A stretch of 64,000 nt of DNA, from contig JAKZAP010000013.1 of NCBI GenBank assembly GCA_023053575.1, positions 5,466,001 to 5,530,000 on the forward strand, given 5' to 3'. The stretch comes from Branchinecta lynchi (taxonomy: Eukaryota > Arthropoda > Branchiopoda > Anostraca > Branchinectidae). Below, piece after piece: positions 21,781-32,395 of this stretch. The notes below the pieces were generated by a model. That model was not told the DNA's origin and did not search any database. It was given only the letters and a program-made list of their open reading frames with translations. A program made the position numbers and the translations under genes. Every line of letters begins with the position of its first letter. The first letter of the stretch is position 1.

Positions 21781-24098
21781 TAGCGATTGTAATTTCTGTC
21801 CGTCAGTCGGTCTGTCGGTCCCGGTTTTGCTAGTTCGGGCACTTCCAGATAAGCTAGGACGATGAAACTTGGCAGGCATATCAGGAACTGGACCAGATTA
21901 AATTAGAAATGGCCGATTCCCCGATCCGACCATCTGGAGGGGAGTGGAGGGAGGGGGAATCCGGAAAAAATAGGAAAAATGAGATATTTTTAGCTTACGA
22001 ACGGGTGATCGGATCTTAATGAAACTTGATATGTGGAAGGACTTCGTGTCTCAGACCCTCCATTTTAAATCCAGACCGGATCCGGTGACATTGGGGGGAG
22101 TTGGAGGGGGAAACCGGAAATCTTGGAAAACACTTAGAGTGGAGGGATCCGGATGAAACTTGGTGGAAAGTACAAGCAAAAGTCCTAGATACGTGACCGA
22201 TATAACCGGAACGGATTCGCTCACTTTGGGGGAGTTGGGGGGGGGGGGGGAGAAGTCCGAATTTGTAGTGATCCCGCGAGTTCCGTGCTTCCTGATGTGC
22301 TGGGATGATGGAAATTGACAGGCATGTCTGGGACCCGACCAGATTAAATAGGAAATCGTCAATTCCCCGATTCGACCAGCTGGGGGGGGGGGGGGGAGTG
22401 GAGGGAGGGTGAAGCCAAAATTTGAGGTATTTTTAGCTTGCGAACGGGTGATCGGATCTTGATGAAAGTTTATATTTAGGATGACCTCGTGTCTCAGACA
22501 TCACACTTTAAATCCGGGCCGGATCCGATGATACTGGGGGGAGTTGGAGGAGGGAGCCGGAAATTTTGAGAAACGCTTAGAGTGGAGGGATCAGGATGAA
22601 ACTTGGTGGGAAAAACAAGCACAAGTCCTAGACACGTCATTGACATAACCGGACCGGATCAGGGCACTGTGGGGGAGTTGGGGTGGGGGTCCGGATTTTT
22701 AGCGATCCCCCGAGTTCGGCATACTTCCTGATGTCCTAGGGCGATGAAACTTGGCAGGTATGTCAGGGATCCAAACAGATTGACTTGAGAACAGCCGTTT
22801 CCCCGAGCCGACGATCGTGGGGGGAGTGGGTGGATGGGGAGTCCGGAATCTAGTGAGGTGCCTAACTGTGGAACGGGTGATCGGATTTGAATGAAACTTG
22901 TCTGGTGAGCTATCACCTCGGACGCTCAGTGTCACGTCCGGGTCGGGTCCGATACCTGTGGGGATGGGGGGGGGGGGTGTGAAAAACTCAAGAAACTCTA
23001 CAAGCAGAGGGATTGGGACGAAACTTAATGGATGGAACAAGCATTAGGCCTAGATGAAATTGACGGAACCAGATGGTTTCGGGGCTCTGTGGGGAGAGTT
23101 GGAGGGGGTTTCCTGGAATTACGGTAGTCGTGAGTTAGAATAGTTCCAGATGTAAAACGACAACGAAACTTTGCAGGCATATTAGCGACCCGAATTATCT
23201 TGACTTAAGAACCTGACACAACATACCCCTGGAAACTTCCGTTCCTAGATCCGAGTATTTTTTGGGAGCAAGAGAAGAGAAATATGGAAATTGACTTCTA
23301 TAAATTGCAAACGAGTGGTCTGATTCGAGTGAAACTTCATGGGTGATACAAATCGATGGCCTCGACATGTAAAACATGCATTCGAACCATATGCGACCAC
23401 GATTAGGGGAATTGGGGGTGGGGGGGACTTTTGACATGCACAAAAACCAACGGATGGGCCGATGAGATACAAATTCGACAGTGCCGAGCTTATGCGGCCT
23501 AGATTTGTTATTTGGCATCCGGGCCGGATTCGGCCAAGGTAGGGGGAGTACTGGAAACTTGCAGATAGGCTATGCTCCAATTTCAGTAAAACTTGATGGA
23601 CAGGAACAGGGAATTCAGAGATTGGGCCCGAACCGGCTCCGACAACGTTGGTGGGAGGGGGGGGGGGGGTACCGGAACTTTCCAAAAATGCTCAGATTCG
23701 AGTGAAACTTGATAGATGGTATAAAAGAAGATGCTTTAGGTGGTCGATTTTTTTATTCCGAACCAGACTCGGCCACGGTAGGTGGAGATAGAGTGAGTAC
23801 CGGAAATCGTGTAGCACGTCTAGGGATCAAACAAATGGATTTATTGGGATGACAGTTTGAACAGTCATGTGGATTTGCTACAGACAATCGAGACGATGCC
23901 GGAACTGCTCAGAAATGAGTGAAACTAAATATCCTGATCCAGATAACCGGTTTTACGCATCTGTAGCATGAGACGCCAAAACTCTTTCGGAGCATAACGA
24001 ACACGGAAAATAGTGAAATATGGCAAATGCAAAGATTAGTGAGTTGTCGTTCTTGTACAGCCTACTCGAACAAGTGCCATATGAGCTCGTAGCTCTTG
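21751..24098 (+). mobile_element. Element G, copy 4, complete-looking (2.35 kb)
   Basis: The left end is a perfect 13-bp hairpin with a 4-nt loop (21,751-21,780), followed by gtccgtcagtcggtctgtcg. The right end is CAAGTGCCATATGAGCTCGT and AGCTCTTG, which repeats TATGGCACTTG in inverted form and folds GAGCT/AGCTC. Between them are about 15 units with GATGAAACTTGG-like boxes, G tracts and CCGGATCC-like boxes. In the first half a three-unit pattern of about 420-445 bp repeats (boxes near 21,862, 22,307, 22,744, 23,163). It is inserted in a T run of repeat Y, and the empty site survives at 24,830 and 44,960. No transposase gene is present, so it would depend on others. Confidence 0.75.
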
Positions 24099-24480
24099 TT
24101 TTCTGTATTGTTTTTAGTATTTTTTTAGTTTTTCTTTCTGAAAGTATAATGTCTATTTTTTATTTTTTGGAGGTCAGGTTCTACTTTTCGGTAATTGAGG
24201 AAAAGTGCTTTAGGCACTTCTTTGGAGGTTAATAACTGATATAACTCCCTACACAGGGAGGTATACACTACATACCTGTTCGACAAAATTACGAAAGGTT
24301 TACTTCCGACATCGAGGTTGATACGGGAAAGTAACACTGAGACGGATATTGAAAATAACCTGTCCGAGTCGAAGGTGAGGTTGATTATGACAAATATCTA
24401 CCGACCCGAAGGCGAGGTTGATATTTTTAAATGGTCATCGAGGTTGTCATTCCGGTTATCAAATTTTTCGAACAGAACCA
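24099..24480 (-). repeat. Element Y, reverse copy, part after the element G insertion
   Basis: It continues 21,525-21,750 (tttttagtttttctttctg, ggaggtcaggttctactttt, catacctgttcg, catcgaggttgat). It ends in decayed palindromic sequence facing the forward Y copy. Confidence 0.7.
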
Positions 24481-24589
24481 TTAACTATGCACAAAACCTC
24501 TCTGGGAGCTGATGACTTCATGATGACTTTATATTATCCTCTAACATCTACCGCTTACCTTCTGTGTAAAGATCATCGTAATATAACTT

Positions 24590-26990
24590 TTCTTGAATAG
24601 GTATGTAGTGTATATCTTCCTATGTCCCACAGGTAGTTATATCATGACAATGAGTTTTGTAGAGGTTTATGCGATATCGATAAGCCTTCAGAGAGGATGA
24701 TACGAAGCCGTATCAACCTCCACAGAAGTTGATCGAGCACTTTTCCTCCACTACTGAAAAGTAGAACCTGACCTCCAGAAAAGAAATAAAAGACATCACT
24801 GTCAGAAAGAAAAACGAAAAAAAACGCTAAAAATAATCCAGAAAAAAATCTGAAAAACATTAGACAAAAAATATTCAAAACTGAAAGGAAATGTGCTTTC
24901 CTAGCGAAAAATGCAACTTGTCAACTGAAACAACAATACTTCCAGCTTACTGCAGCTTATTTCCTCTATTCTCCAAAAGGCAGCTATTGAGCAATTAGCG
25001 TAATTTTTGTTCTTGATGTTGCTCTGATTAAACAGTCCATAAATAAAAACTCAGTGTTACCACTTTTTCTGATCGAACCTGTGACTTTTAGCTGGAAAAA
25101 AAACAATGACATTCTGGCATCTACGAAACTGGGTCCTTTTCATCAACTATCAACGAGAAATCCCGCTTTATCATCTTCATACTTACACGCCTCAACTTTT
25201 ATGGTTCATTTTTGCTTTTACTGGTAAGGAACCGGTCGCAGAGTTCTTGATTGCCTTGTCGAAGAAACGAAAATGTATGACAAATCACAGAATTCTGCAA
25301 CCTGTGGCAACACCGGTTTAAGATTGATTAACTCTATGTCTCTATCTTCTATATATATATAATTCTATCTATCGGGCCGCCGCTAGACGGCATCTGCTTC
25401 GACACAAATCAAAAAGATGGTGTTGGATAAGGATTGTATTGTTGTAAACTGAAATGCACGGTTCACAACAGTAGTCATTTTCACATTTCTATAGTAGGGT
25501 AGAGTTGCCATTTCACTAAACGAAAATTCGCTACAAAAGTAGCAAGTAAGTAATACCATGCAAAGAAGATCAAGTAGGCTACTACCTAAACAAAAATTCC
25601 GTTTAAAAAAGTTATAATAGTTAACATACCTCCATCTCGGTTCATATCAGAATAACAGCCTCGACGGCCATTTAAAAATATGGACCTCGCCTTCGGCTCG
25701 GTGGATATTTTTCATAATCTACCTCTACTCGGTTAGGTTGTTTTCAATGACCGTCTGGGTGTTATTTTCCGTTATCAACCTGGATGTCTGAAGTTAACCT
25801 TTAATAACTTTTCTCGAACAGATATGCAATGTATATCTTCCTATGTCCCACAGAAAGTTATTTTATGACAATTACTTTTGTGGAGGATGCTACGACATCG
25901 TATCATCCTCCAGAGATGCTGATACGAAGCCGTAACTGCCTCTTCATCGAGCACTTTGCTCAAATACTGAGTTCGTCGAGCACTTTCTCAAATACAGAAA
26001 AATAGAAGCTGTCTTTTCACAAAATAAATAATTAGAGAAAAAATACTTTCAGTAAAATAAAAAAAATACTTACAAAATTACACAAAAAATAAAATATGAA
26101 ATAGAATAAATGTTGAAAAATGACAGAAAATTTTACTCTCTTAGGCAACCAGTCTGTGCCCTAGGTCATAGCTTGTTATAGTCAGATTACCACTCAAAAT
26201 ACAGCTTGTCAACTGAGACAACATCCTACTAGCCCTTGCTTTTCAAAAGCTAGTTATTTAGCACTGAAAAAATGACAGAAGATCTTACTCTCATAGGCAA
26301 CCTGCCTTTGCCCTGGGCTGTACTTTGACACAATCAGATTTCCACTGAAAATACAGCTTGTCAACTGAAACAACATCCTACTATCCCTTGCTTTCCAAAG
26401 GCTAGTTATTCAGCATTAATCACTGTCTTTGTTCTGGAATTTTCTTGTTTCTCAGAAGCCTTCACGTTTAGTTTGTTATTGTTTACTTTTTACTTCCACG
26501 GCCGGTAGAGCAGTCATTTTAGTAGATCTGTAGTAGGTTTTGACCGCTAGATGGCATCTGAATCGCCAAAAAAGTAAACGACTATATTGGTAGAAACTGA
26601 AGTTATTGAGTCCCAACAGTAGACATTTTATTAAGTGTACTGTAGGCTTGGGTTGCTTTACTAAAACTAAATTCCGTACCTCCATTAGCGAAAAAGTACA
26701 ACAAAAGGAAGAATAAGACCTCCCTATAGAAATATTCTGTTCGAAAAAGTTATAATAGTTATCATACCTCCATCTTGGTTCATGTCGGTGTAACAAACTC
26801 GACGGCCATTTAAAAATATCAACCTCGCTGCGCTCGGCTGATATTTTCCATAACCTGCCTCGCCTTTCAATGGCCGTCTCGTTGTTATTTTCCGATATCA
26901 ACCTCGATGTCTGAAGTTAAACCTTTAATAACAGACCGTGGGCCATAGGAGAATATAGATTACATTCCTGTTCGAGAAAAGTTATAAATG
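24590..26990 (+). repeat. Element Y, tandem forward copies
   Basis: This long interspersed repeat has units containing cttcctatgtcccacag, a gatacgaagccgtatcaacc palindrome, an aacttgtcaactgaaacaac block, ggaaccggtcgcagag, tgcaacctgtggcaacaccgg, and the T-shaped palindrome at about 25,620-25,800 and 26,750-26,930. Parts repeat directly (26,160-26,280 and 26,290-26,400). No credible protein is encoded. The family is unidentified. Confidence 0.65.
26750..26930. repeat. T-shaped palindrome of element Y, partly decayed copy
   Basis: The outer arms (gttatcatacctcc... and ...gtctgaagttaa) enclose an AAAAATATCA/TGATATTTT hairpin. The second inner hairpin has lost its 3' half. Confidence 0.6.
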
Positions 26991-27141
26991 TGTTTATTGT
27001 AATAATATTATTATGTTGTAATAATGTAATATTATGCCTACTTGAAAGATAAGTTTGCGGCTGGATAAAAAAAATATTGACGAGTTGATTTTGCCATCAA
27101 TCCCTTTGTCAAGCCCCGTGTTGTGTCGGCCTCTATGTCAA

Positions 27142-27591
27142 TTAAAGGACACCTGAACAGTGAAACCATACTTGAACACACCATGGAGAATACATTTACA
27201 GACATGGCCACGGAGAGCATTCTTCTCCTGAGCGTGACGTTTTCAAAATAGGGATGTTCGTTTCTGGAGGTTTGCAGATGCAGACTCCAAGACAAAAAGC
27301 GCAATTCATTCAAATCTTGTACAGCGCTGGCCGGATCGTATTGGAATTTCTTCTAGATATACATTTGGGCTTATAACTGGTTAAAAAATATTCGAGAAGA
27401 AGGGTTGATTGGAGACAGTTGTTCATTTCTAGAATTGTTCGGTATTGAAACAAGGACAGATGCAAAATGGAGCAAAAATCATAGCTTGCAAACGCTATTT
27501 CGTATTTGGATCGGGTTTTCTGCAGGCAATGTTAACGGAAGTCATACAGATAGGGATGATACTTGGTACTCTTCATTCAGGTGTCCTTTAA
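27142..27591 (-). mobile_element. TTAA-flanked inverted-repeat element, complete copy
   Basis: Both ends are present: TTAA-AGGACACCTGAA at 27,142 and TTCAGGTGTCCT-TTAA at 27,591, 442 bp between the TTAA sites. The other two copies also start at TTAA, so TTAA is probably the target duplication, as in piggyBac-type elements. The interior has no transposase; the 91- and 64-codon frames are not domain-bearing. Confidence 0.8.
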
Positions 27592-28552
27592 GCGCTTAGC
27601 TAACTCTATGTACATAATAAACTGAACACGAACCTTCGATACTTCCTAGAATTTAATCGCACAAGTGAGGATCCAGAACTAAATCACGTCTTGCTAAACT
27701 CAACCGCGTAGATATCCGTGTTATTGAAGTAAACGGTGGATAAGGCAGGGGTTGCTCTCGTTTTATCTCACCCATCCTAGATTCTGGACAAGTTCGGCTG
27801 GGAGCTTGAAAACTTAAATACGAAGGCTCTTGTGGATGCTGACCTCAGTGTTTGTCATCGCCCCCGTGGGAACCGGAAATCCGCGGAGAAGTTTCTGGGG
27901 CTTTGCATCACGACGGAAGTTCTCTTGTCAAAAATAGCTCAACTTAAAGCAGCTAAAGCACGGATTTGCACATGGCAGGTTGGACATGTAATCACTTGTA
28001 TTTTAGATTAAAAAAAAAAGATGAAGAAGAAATTTTATAAAAATTCGGCTTCGGTATAAGAGATACGATGCTTCACTGCATAGAGTTGGGCGTAACATAT
28101 GAACCGGCAAAAAGTGCCTTCGCTTCTTTGACACAAATAACACTTCGACTGACGACTGACCAAGCTACGACGCTGTTTTCGCCACATCGTTTTTGTCCTG
28201 AAGAATGACAAGTTTACGGTATAGTGCATTCGGAAACATTATCCGTTTATGCGCGGTACGAGAGAAGTTTCGATTCAATACGAATTTTCAACAACGTGAT
28301 TAAATTTAAACGTTACAATTCATATCTTTGTCTTATTATTTAATATCTTAACCGTTTACAATGTTTAAACAGTGTATTTGTTGTGTTTGACTTAAAAACA
28401 AATATTTGGTCGATTTGTACTACCGTTAGGAATGTTTTCTGAAGAATAACAGATCGGTTGATGACATTAAATTTGATTTTTGGATACTATTTTTTTTAAT
28501 CCTGCTATGCCGTTGAAGTTGTTTTCCTTGACCTTTTTATTTTCCTCCTTAG
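27592..28552 (+). other. Ubiquilin intron, 3' part
   Basis: Apart from the open segment at 27,781-27,979 nothing was recognised. A polypyrimidine-rich stretch precedes the exon acceptor at 28,551-28,552. Confidence 0.4.
27781..27979 (+). pseudogene. ORF1-like open segment between acceptor- and donor-like sites
   Basis: An uninterrupted frame without ATG reads ILDKFGWELENLNTKALVDA, DLSVCHRPRGNRKSAEKFLG and LCITTEVLLSKIAQLKAAKA. The stretch L...L......CHR.......F resembles the VAHR/CHRLG region of LINE ORF1 proteins. It is preceded by cacccatcctag (acceptor-like) and followed by CAG|GTTGGA. Either a decayed LINE ORF1 or a cryptic exon is possible. Ubiquilin proteins have no such segment. Confidence 0.3.
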
Positions 28553-28741
28553 TCCGACATGTTCACGAGTCCTGGCATGCAATCTTTAATGCGTCAGATG
28601 ATGGAAAACCCACAGCTGATGGAGAATATGCTATCGGCTCCATACATGCAGTCGATGATGCAGTCCATGACTGCCAATCCGGACCTTGCTGCCCAGATTA
28701 TCCGAAGCAATCCCATGTTTGCCGGAAACCCTGCCTTGGAG
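28553..28741 (+). CDS. UBQLN: Ubiquilin exon (third STI1 block)
   Basis: The acceptor is tcctccttag and the donor GGAG|GTATAG. It has 63 whole codons, phase 0 at both ends. It encodes [20 protein letters not shown], then [20 protein letters not shown] and [20 protein letters not shown]. This is the conserved second STI1 pair that binds clients and chaperones. It follows a 15.4-kb intron loaded with transposons. Confidence 0.96.
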
Positions 28742-28779
28742 GTATAGTGAAGGGTTTTATAGAATAGAAGAGATAGATG

Positions 28780-29212
28780 TTTAATGAAGCCCAAGGGCCA
28801 TGAATAAAAACAGTACATCCTTTACATTTATTATATGAGCGAACTTGTAATCAACTTAAAAACTAGCTCCCCCATTCTCCAACTAACCTCACATACTTTT
28901 AATTGTCTACTTAAATGGTCCATAAATGTACCAATCCTGCATATACTTCTAGGGTTTGTACTGTTAAGTAGATCCATTACTGACATTCTGCAAAGAGTTT
29001 TGTCCCTTCATTTTTAGAGATGTATAACGAAGCATAAGCTGAGCTGCTAGTTTAAATTTATCATGTTATTTATGACCTTTGTAGCCGTATATGCGTAGGC
29101 CTATTATGTGTGCTCGTTTATATCCATGACTATACCGAACAAATTTGTCGTGAGCCACGATCAGTTTTTGGCGAATAAAAAGATGTATTTACCATCTATC
29201 TATCTAACATAA
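28780..29212 (+). mobile_element. Non-LTR 3' end with (ATCT)n tail
   Basis: An AT-rich stretch ends in gaataaaaagatgtatttaccatctatctatctaac. The aataaa-like signal and repeated atct tail suggest a 5'-truncated LINE or SINE 3' end. No RT motif remains. It begins about 40 bp after the ubiquilin splice donor. Confidence 0.45.
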
Positions 29213-29557
29213 CCGTACTATTTTTGTTATATTCACGATCGTGTCATCGATAGCTGATTGGTTGAGGCCTTGGACTTAACTGGGAGGGATTTAGGCCACG
29301 AGTCCGAATGCTCGTCTAGTGCTCAGTCATCGATGCCTTAATGAGACATGACGTTGACGGTGTAACGATACATATCGTACACTTCCTGATATCTCCCCGA
29401 TCCCTGAGTTTACACTAAAACTGCGCGATGGTTTCGCTAACTCATTAAAACTTCGCTAACTCAATATCTCGTTGAATCATCGTGAGACCAGCTCAGGATG
29501 ACGTTAAGACCACTAATATCATGTAACGTTAAGACAGTAAGATTCAGATGTCATCAA
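29213..29557 (+). other. Ubiquilin intron, nothing recognised
   Basis: Contains short repeated words (gttaagac, ctcattaaaacttcgctaac) but no family match. Confidence 0.4.
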
Positions 29558-29966
29558 AGGCGTATTCTCGCCGTTCCCCGAGGTCTCCACTTGAGGACTC
29601 CCCGCGTTTTTGTTTGTCCCGGAAACTCACTCCCCATATTCTCGCGAGTCCCACGGACAGGGAATGCTCCGATTATCATCACCATCATCAAAAAAGACTC
29701 CCTTTTGGATTCGGAGGGGAATCAATTTTTTGCCGGTGTTGATGCCATGCAAAATAATTAATAACAATCATAAACAAAACGAAAAAGAAAGTGGATCCAC
29801 AAAAATCTCGTCAACTGCATATTTTTTTCGTACAAAATCCGTTTTGAAGCATTCCCCGTGTTCTCCCTCTTTTCCGTACGCGGAGTCAGCGTGGAGTGTC
29901 GCCCTCTATTCTCGCCGTTCCCTTCGATTCCCCGAGGAGTCCTCGAGGAACGGCGAGAATACGCCT
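29558..29966. mobile_element. MITE-like element R, copy 1 (3-bp duplication CAA)
   Basis: A perfect 20-bp terminal inverted repeat (AGGCGTATTCTCGCCGTTCC) lies at both ends, flanked by CAA (29,555-29,557 and 29,967-29,969). A second copy is at 48,508-48,908. The interior lacks a transposase. A 3-bp target duplication fits Harbinger- or CACTA-like elements. Confidence 0.85.
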
Positions 29967-30713
29967 CAAGAAAGTAAGCTAATTGTAATGTGATCCAGTA
30001 AAGTAAAGTAAGATAGTAGATAGTAGATATTGGCATATGAGGATTAGTCCCCCCTTTTTCAACAAGTTTGTCAAGGATTGCGACTGTCTACAGTCTGATA
30101 ACAGATGACATATGTTTTCGCATACTGTTAAACTTTATGAAAACATATCTGTTACGACCCTTTTAAATGTTGTCTTCTCGCGAAACATAACATTCAACAG
30201 GTTCGTAACAGAAATTTCGTCTTGAAACATGTACAGGGTCAAAACAGAATTAACCTCGGCGTCCAACATGACATTTAACATAAGGATACGGAACCACGTG
30301 TTATCGAACTTCTGACAGTGTAATAAACTGATAGTGGGTAAAGATTTATATTAACCCTAGTTTGTTTTACTATCCCATACCCTAATTCAACTTAGTTTAT
30401 TCATTAAAAATCTCGAAACGGCGGTAAGCCGACTAGTTGATTTTACGTCAACAATGTGTACACTAAAATTATAATATTTGAAACTGAGTTATATATGTAG
30501 ACCTAAATGACATATCACACTATGGCCCATAACTGGCCATTTGTCTGTCAGGTCACGTAAGTTGTCAATAGACTCCGAGCTTCTCGCTACCAACCGGCAC
30601 AGATAATTCCTCCTTATTACACCGACTATAGAGGGGGCCGTTTTTGTTGGGTTGTTGGCGAAAATATTTGTAGGTGAAGTGTAGCGGGGTGTCTAGATAA
30701 ATTATTTTTCTAG
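29967..30713 (+). other. Ubiquilin intron with a short inverted-repeat patch
   Basis: 30,095-30,235 holds gataacagatgacatatgttttcgc... and inverted matches (gaaaacatatctgttacgacc), related to 49,319-49,447. Nothing else was recognised. Confidence 0.4.
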
Positions 30714-30868
30714 GCCCAAGTAACGAACATGTTGCCTCAGTTTCTTCAGCAGTTGCAAAACCCGGAAGTACAGAGACTTGCCACAAACCCACAGGCGCTG
30801 TCCGCGATTATGCAGATTCAGGAAGGAATGGAGACATTGAGAAATGTTTCACCAAATTTTGTTTCTGG
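30714..30868 (+). CDS. UBQLN: Ubiquilin exon (fourth STI1 block)
   Basis: The acceptor is ttatttttctag and the donor TCTGG|GTAAGC. Phase 0 in, two bases of Gly out. It encodes AQVTNMLPQFLQQLQNPEVQ, then RLATNPQALSAIMQIQEGME and TLRNVSPNFVSG. The L..FLQQ.QNP and NP.A..A..QIQ.G...L motifs are collinear with other ubiquilins. Confidence 0.95.
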
Positions 30869-31307
30869 GTAAGCATACTTTTGAGAAGTTTTGTTTCCAT
30901 CCCAGGAGCCAAGCAGTGTAAAGGCGTTTTTCCTTGCTCACACAAACAGTTTGTGGGTGGATTGTTGCTCAAAAGAACGTTTCCGTGGTCTTTTGTGCGG
31001 CCCACAACTGTGTTTCCGCCACCATCAAGATTTTTGTGGCTCGAATCGACAAACAACTGCGTCGATTTTGTGGCTCTTTTCTGGCGGGGAATTCAGATTT
31101 AGCAGCAAAATTACCGCCCCAAAAATAGTCAAAATGTTTTTTCCGCGAGTTTCATCTTGTGGCTCGACTGTATGGTACACAATCTGGTTTCTGCGACCAA
31201 GTCGTGTTAACGAACTTCCATCATAAATTTAAACATTTTCCAAAAACACTACCGAGTATCATTTATGTCTACGCCACACACGATCAGAAGTTTCTTGACG
31301 GATAAGA
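30869..31307 (+). other. Ubiquilin intron, nothing recognised
   Basis: Contains overlapping open frames of 64-111 codons without a domain. Confidence 0.4.
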
Positions 31308-31737
31308 AGGATGCGCTGTTTCAACAGAGAACACTTGGGACGTAATTTGTTGTTCTGAAAACCAGACATGTGTGGCCCACAGGAGAAACGCCTTAAGTGT
31401 CGGGGGGAGGGGGGGGGGGAGTGGCGTGCGTCCAGACCATCCCAGGAATGGTCTTACGGATCAGTGTCAATATTCGGGGGCTGGGGTGTTTGGCGCAAAA
31501 AGGATTTGTGAACTGTTGCTAGGAACATGGAATTCCTCAGTCCAAACGGTTTATTATGATGGTACTGTGTACGCATTTAGAGGTGCACCTTCTTAGTGGG
31601 ACGAAAAGATTAGTTTTAAAAAAAGGAACAGGAAATGGTCATAAAGGAAATATTCTGTAATAATTGTAGATAATATCCGAACCGTTATCTGGGACTGCGC
31701 ATCCTTGTGTTAGACGTTTTCAAATTTCTGACAGTGC
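31308..31737. mobile_element. Inverted-repeat element U, copy 1
   Basis: Left AGGATGCGCTGTTTC, right gactgcgcatccttgtgtta then tctgacagtgca. The same ends occur at 44,561-44,620, 47,205-47,252 and 47,906-48,216. The element is about 430 bp with no ORF of note. Confidence 0.6.
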
Positions 31738-32001
31738 ACAGAACTGGGAAACGTCCCTAGTAACTACGGAGCGCTTGTGTCGCATTGGGTGTTGACCCAG
31801 TTGTCGAAAAGTCGCTTCATAGTAGCTCCCGTAAGGTCCTCCGGTTTAGGCTTTATTGGTGTGCCTCGTTCCACACGTCCGTTTTTAAGCTCAAATGGAC
31901 AGAATTTCGGCAAGCGACGTTCCAGCTAGATACCAGCATCTCGCTGGTATATTTTGTATTGCCGTGTTTTAACCTAGTTGCTTTCTGCTCTGGATAGGAA
32001 C

Positions 32002-32160
32002 CAGGCCCGTATCCAGAATTTTATTTGGGCGGGGGGGGGGGGGGGGGGGGGGGTTGCCTGCTAGTCGGACCAAAAAGTACCAAAAACATAGATCAGAGGG
32101 AAAAGCCTATAAATTTTTTTTTTTTTATGTTTCGGAGGGGGGGGGGGGGGTTGTCCATCT
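32002..32160 (+). mobile_element. hAT-like G-rich MITE (element H), 3' truncated copy
   Basis: It begins CAGGCCCGTATCCAG, then long G runs and tgcctgctagtcggac, like the complete copies at 60,495 and 63,737. The right end (gatacggccttg) is absent. Confidence 0.65.
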
Positions 32161-32283
32161 CACCGGTCTTCCAACCAGCAACCCCTTTTTTTGTTGAACC
32201 ACTTCGTATGTTCGTGAGTAAACCGATTAAATCGTCTGTTTAAACGTTTGTAAGCGCTATGGTCTACTCTTGGTATTTTTAAG

Positions 32284-32395
32284 GCTTGGACTTGGCGTAA
32301 ATCCCCCTCCAGCACCAGCAGCTGCCTCCGGAACGGCACCAGCACCGCCTTCTCAGGAATCCCAAAATGCTCTGAACAGTTTCATGTCAAGCATG
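32284..32395 (+). CDS. UBQLN: Ubiquilin exon (Pro/Ala-rich linker before UBA)
   Basis: The acceptor tatttttaag is pyrimidine-poor at its end; the donor is CATG|GTAAGT. The first base completes Gly. It encodes GLGLGVNPPPAPAAASGTAP and then PPSQESQNALNSFMSSM. The low-complexity PA stretch followed by a Q/N...F...M helix is where ubiquilins vary in length between species. Phase agrees on both sides, which supports this exon despite weak conservation. Confidence 0.88.

Noticed and set aside
28480..28767. 95-codon frame overlapping a ubiquilin exon
   Set aside because: It is another frame of the exon 28,553-28,741, whose protein is clearly conserved.
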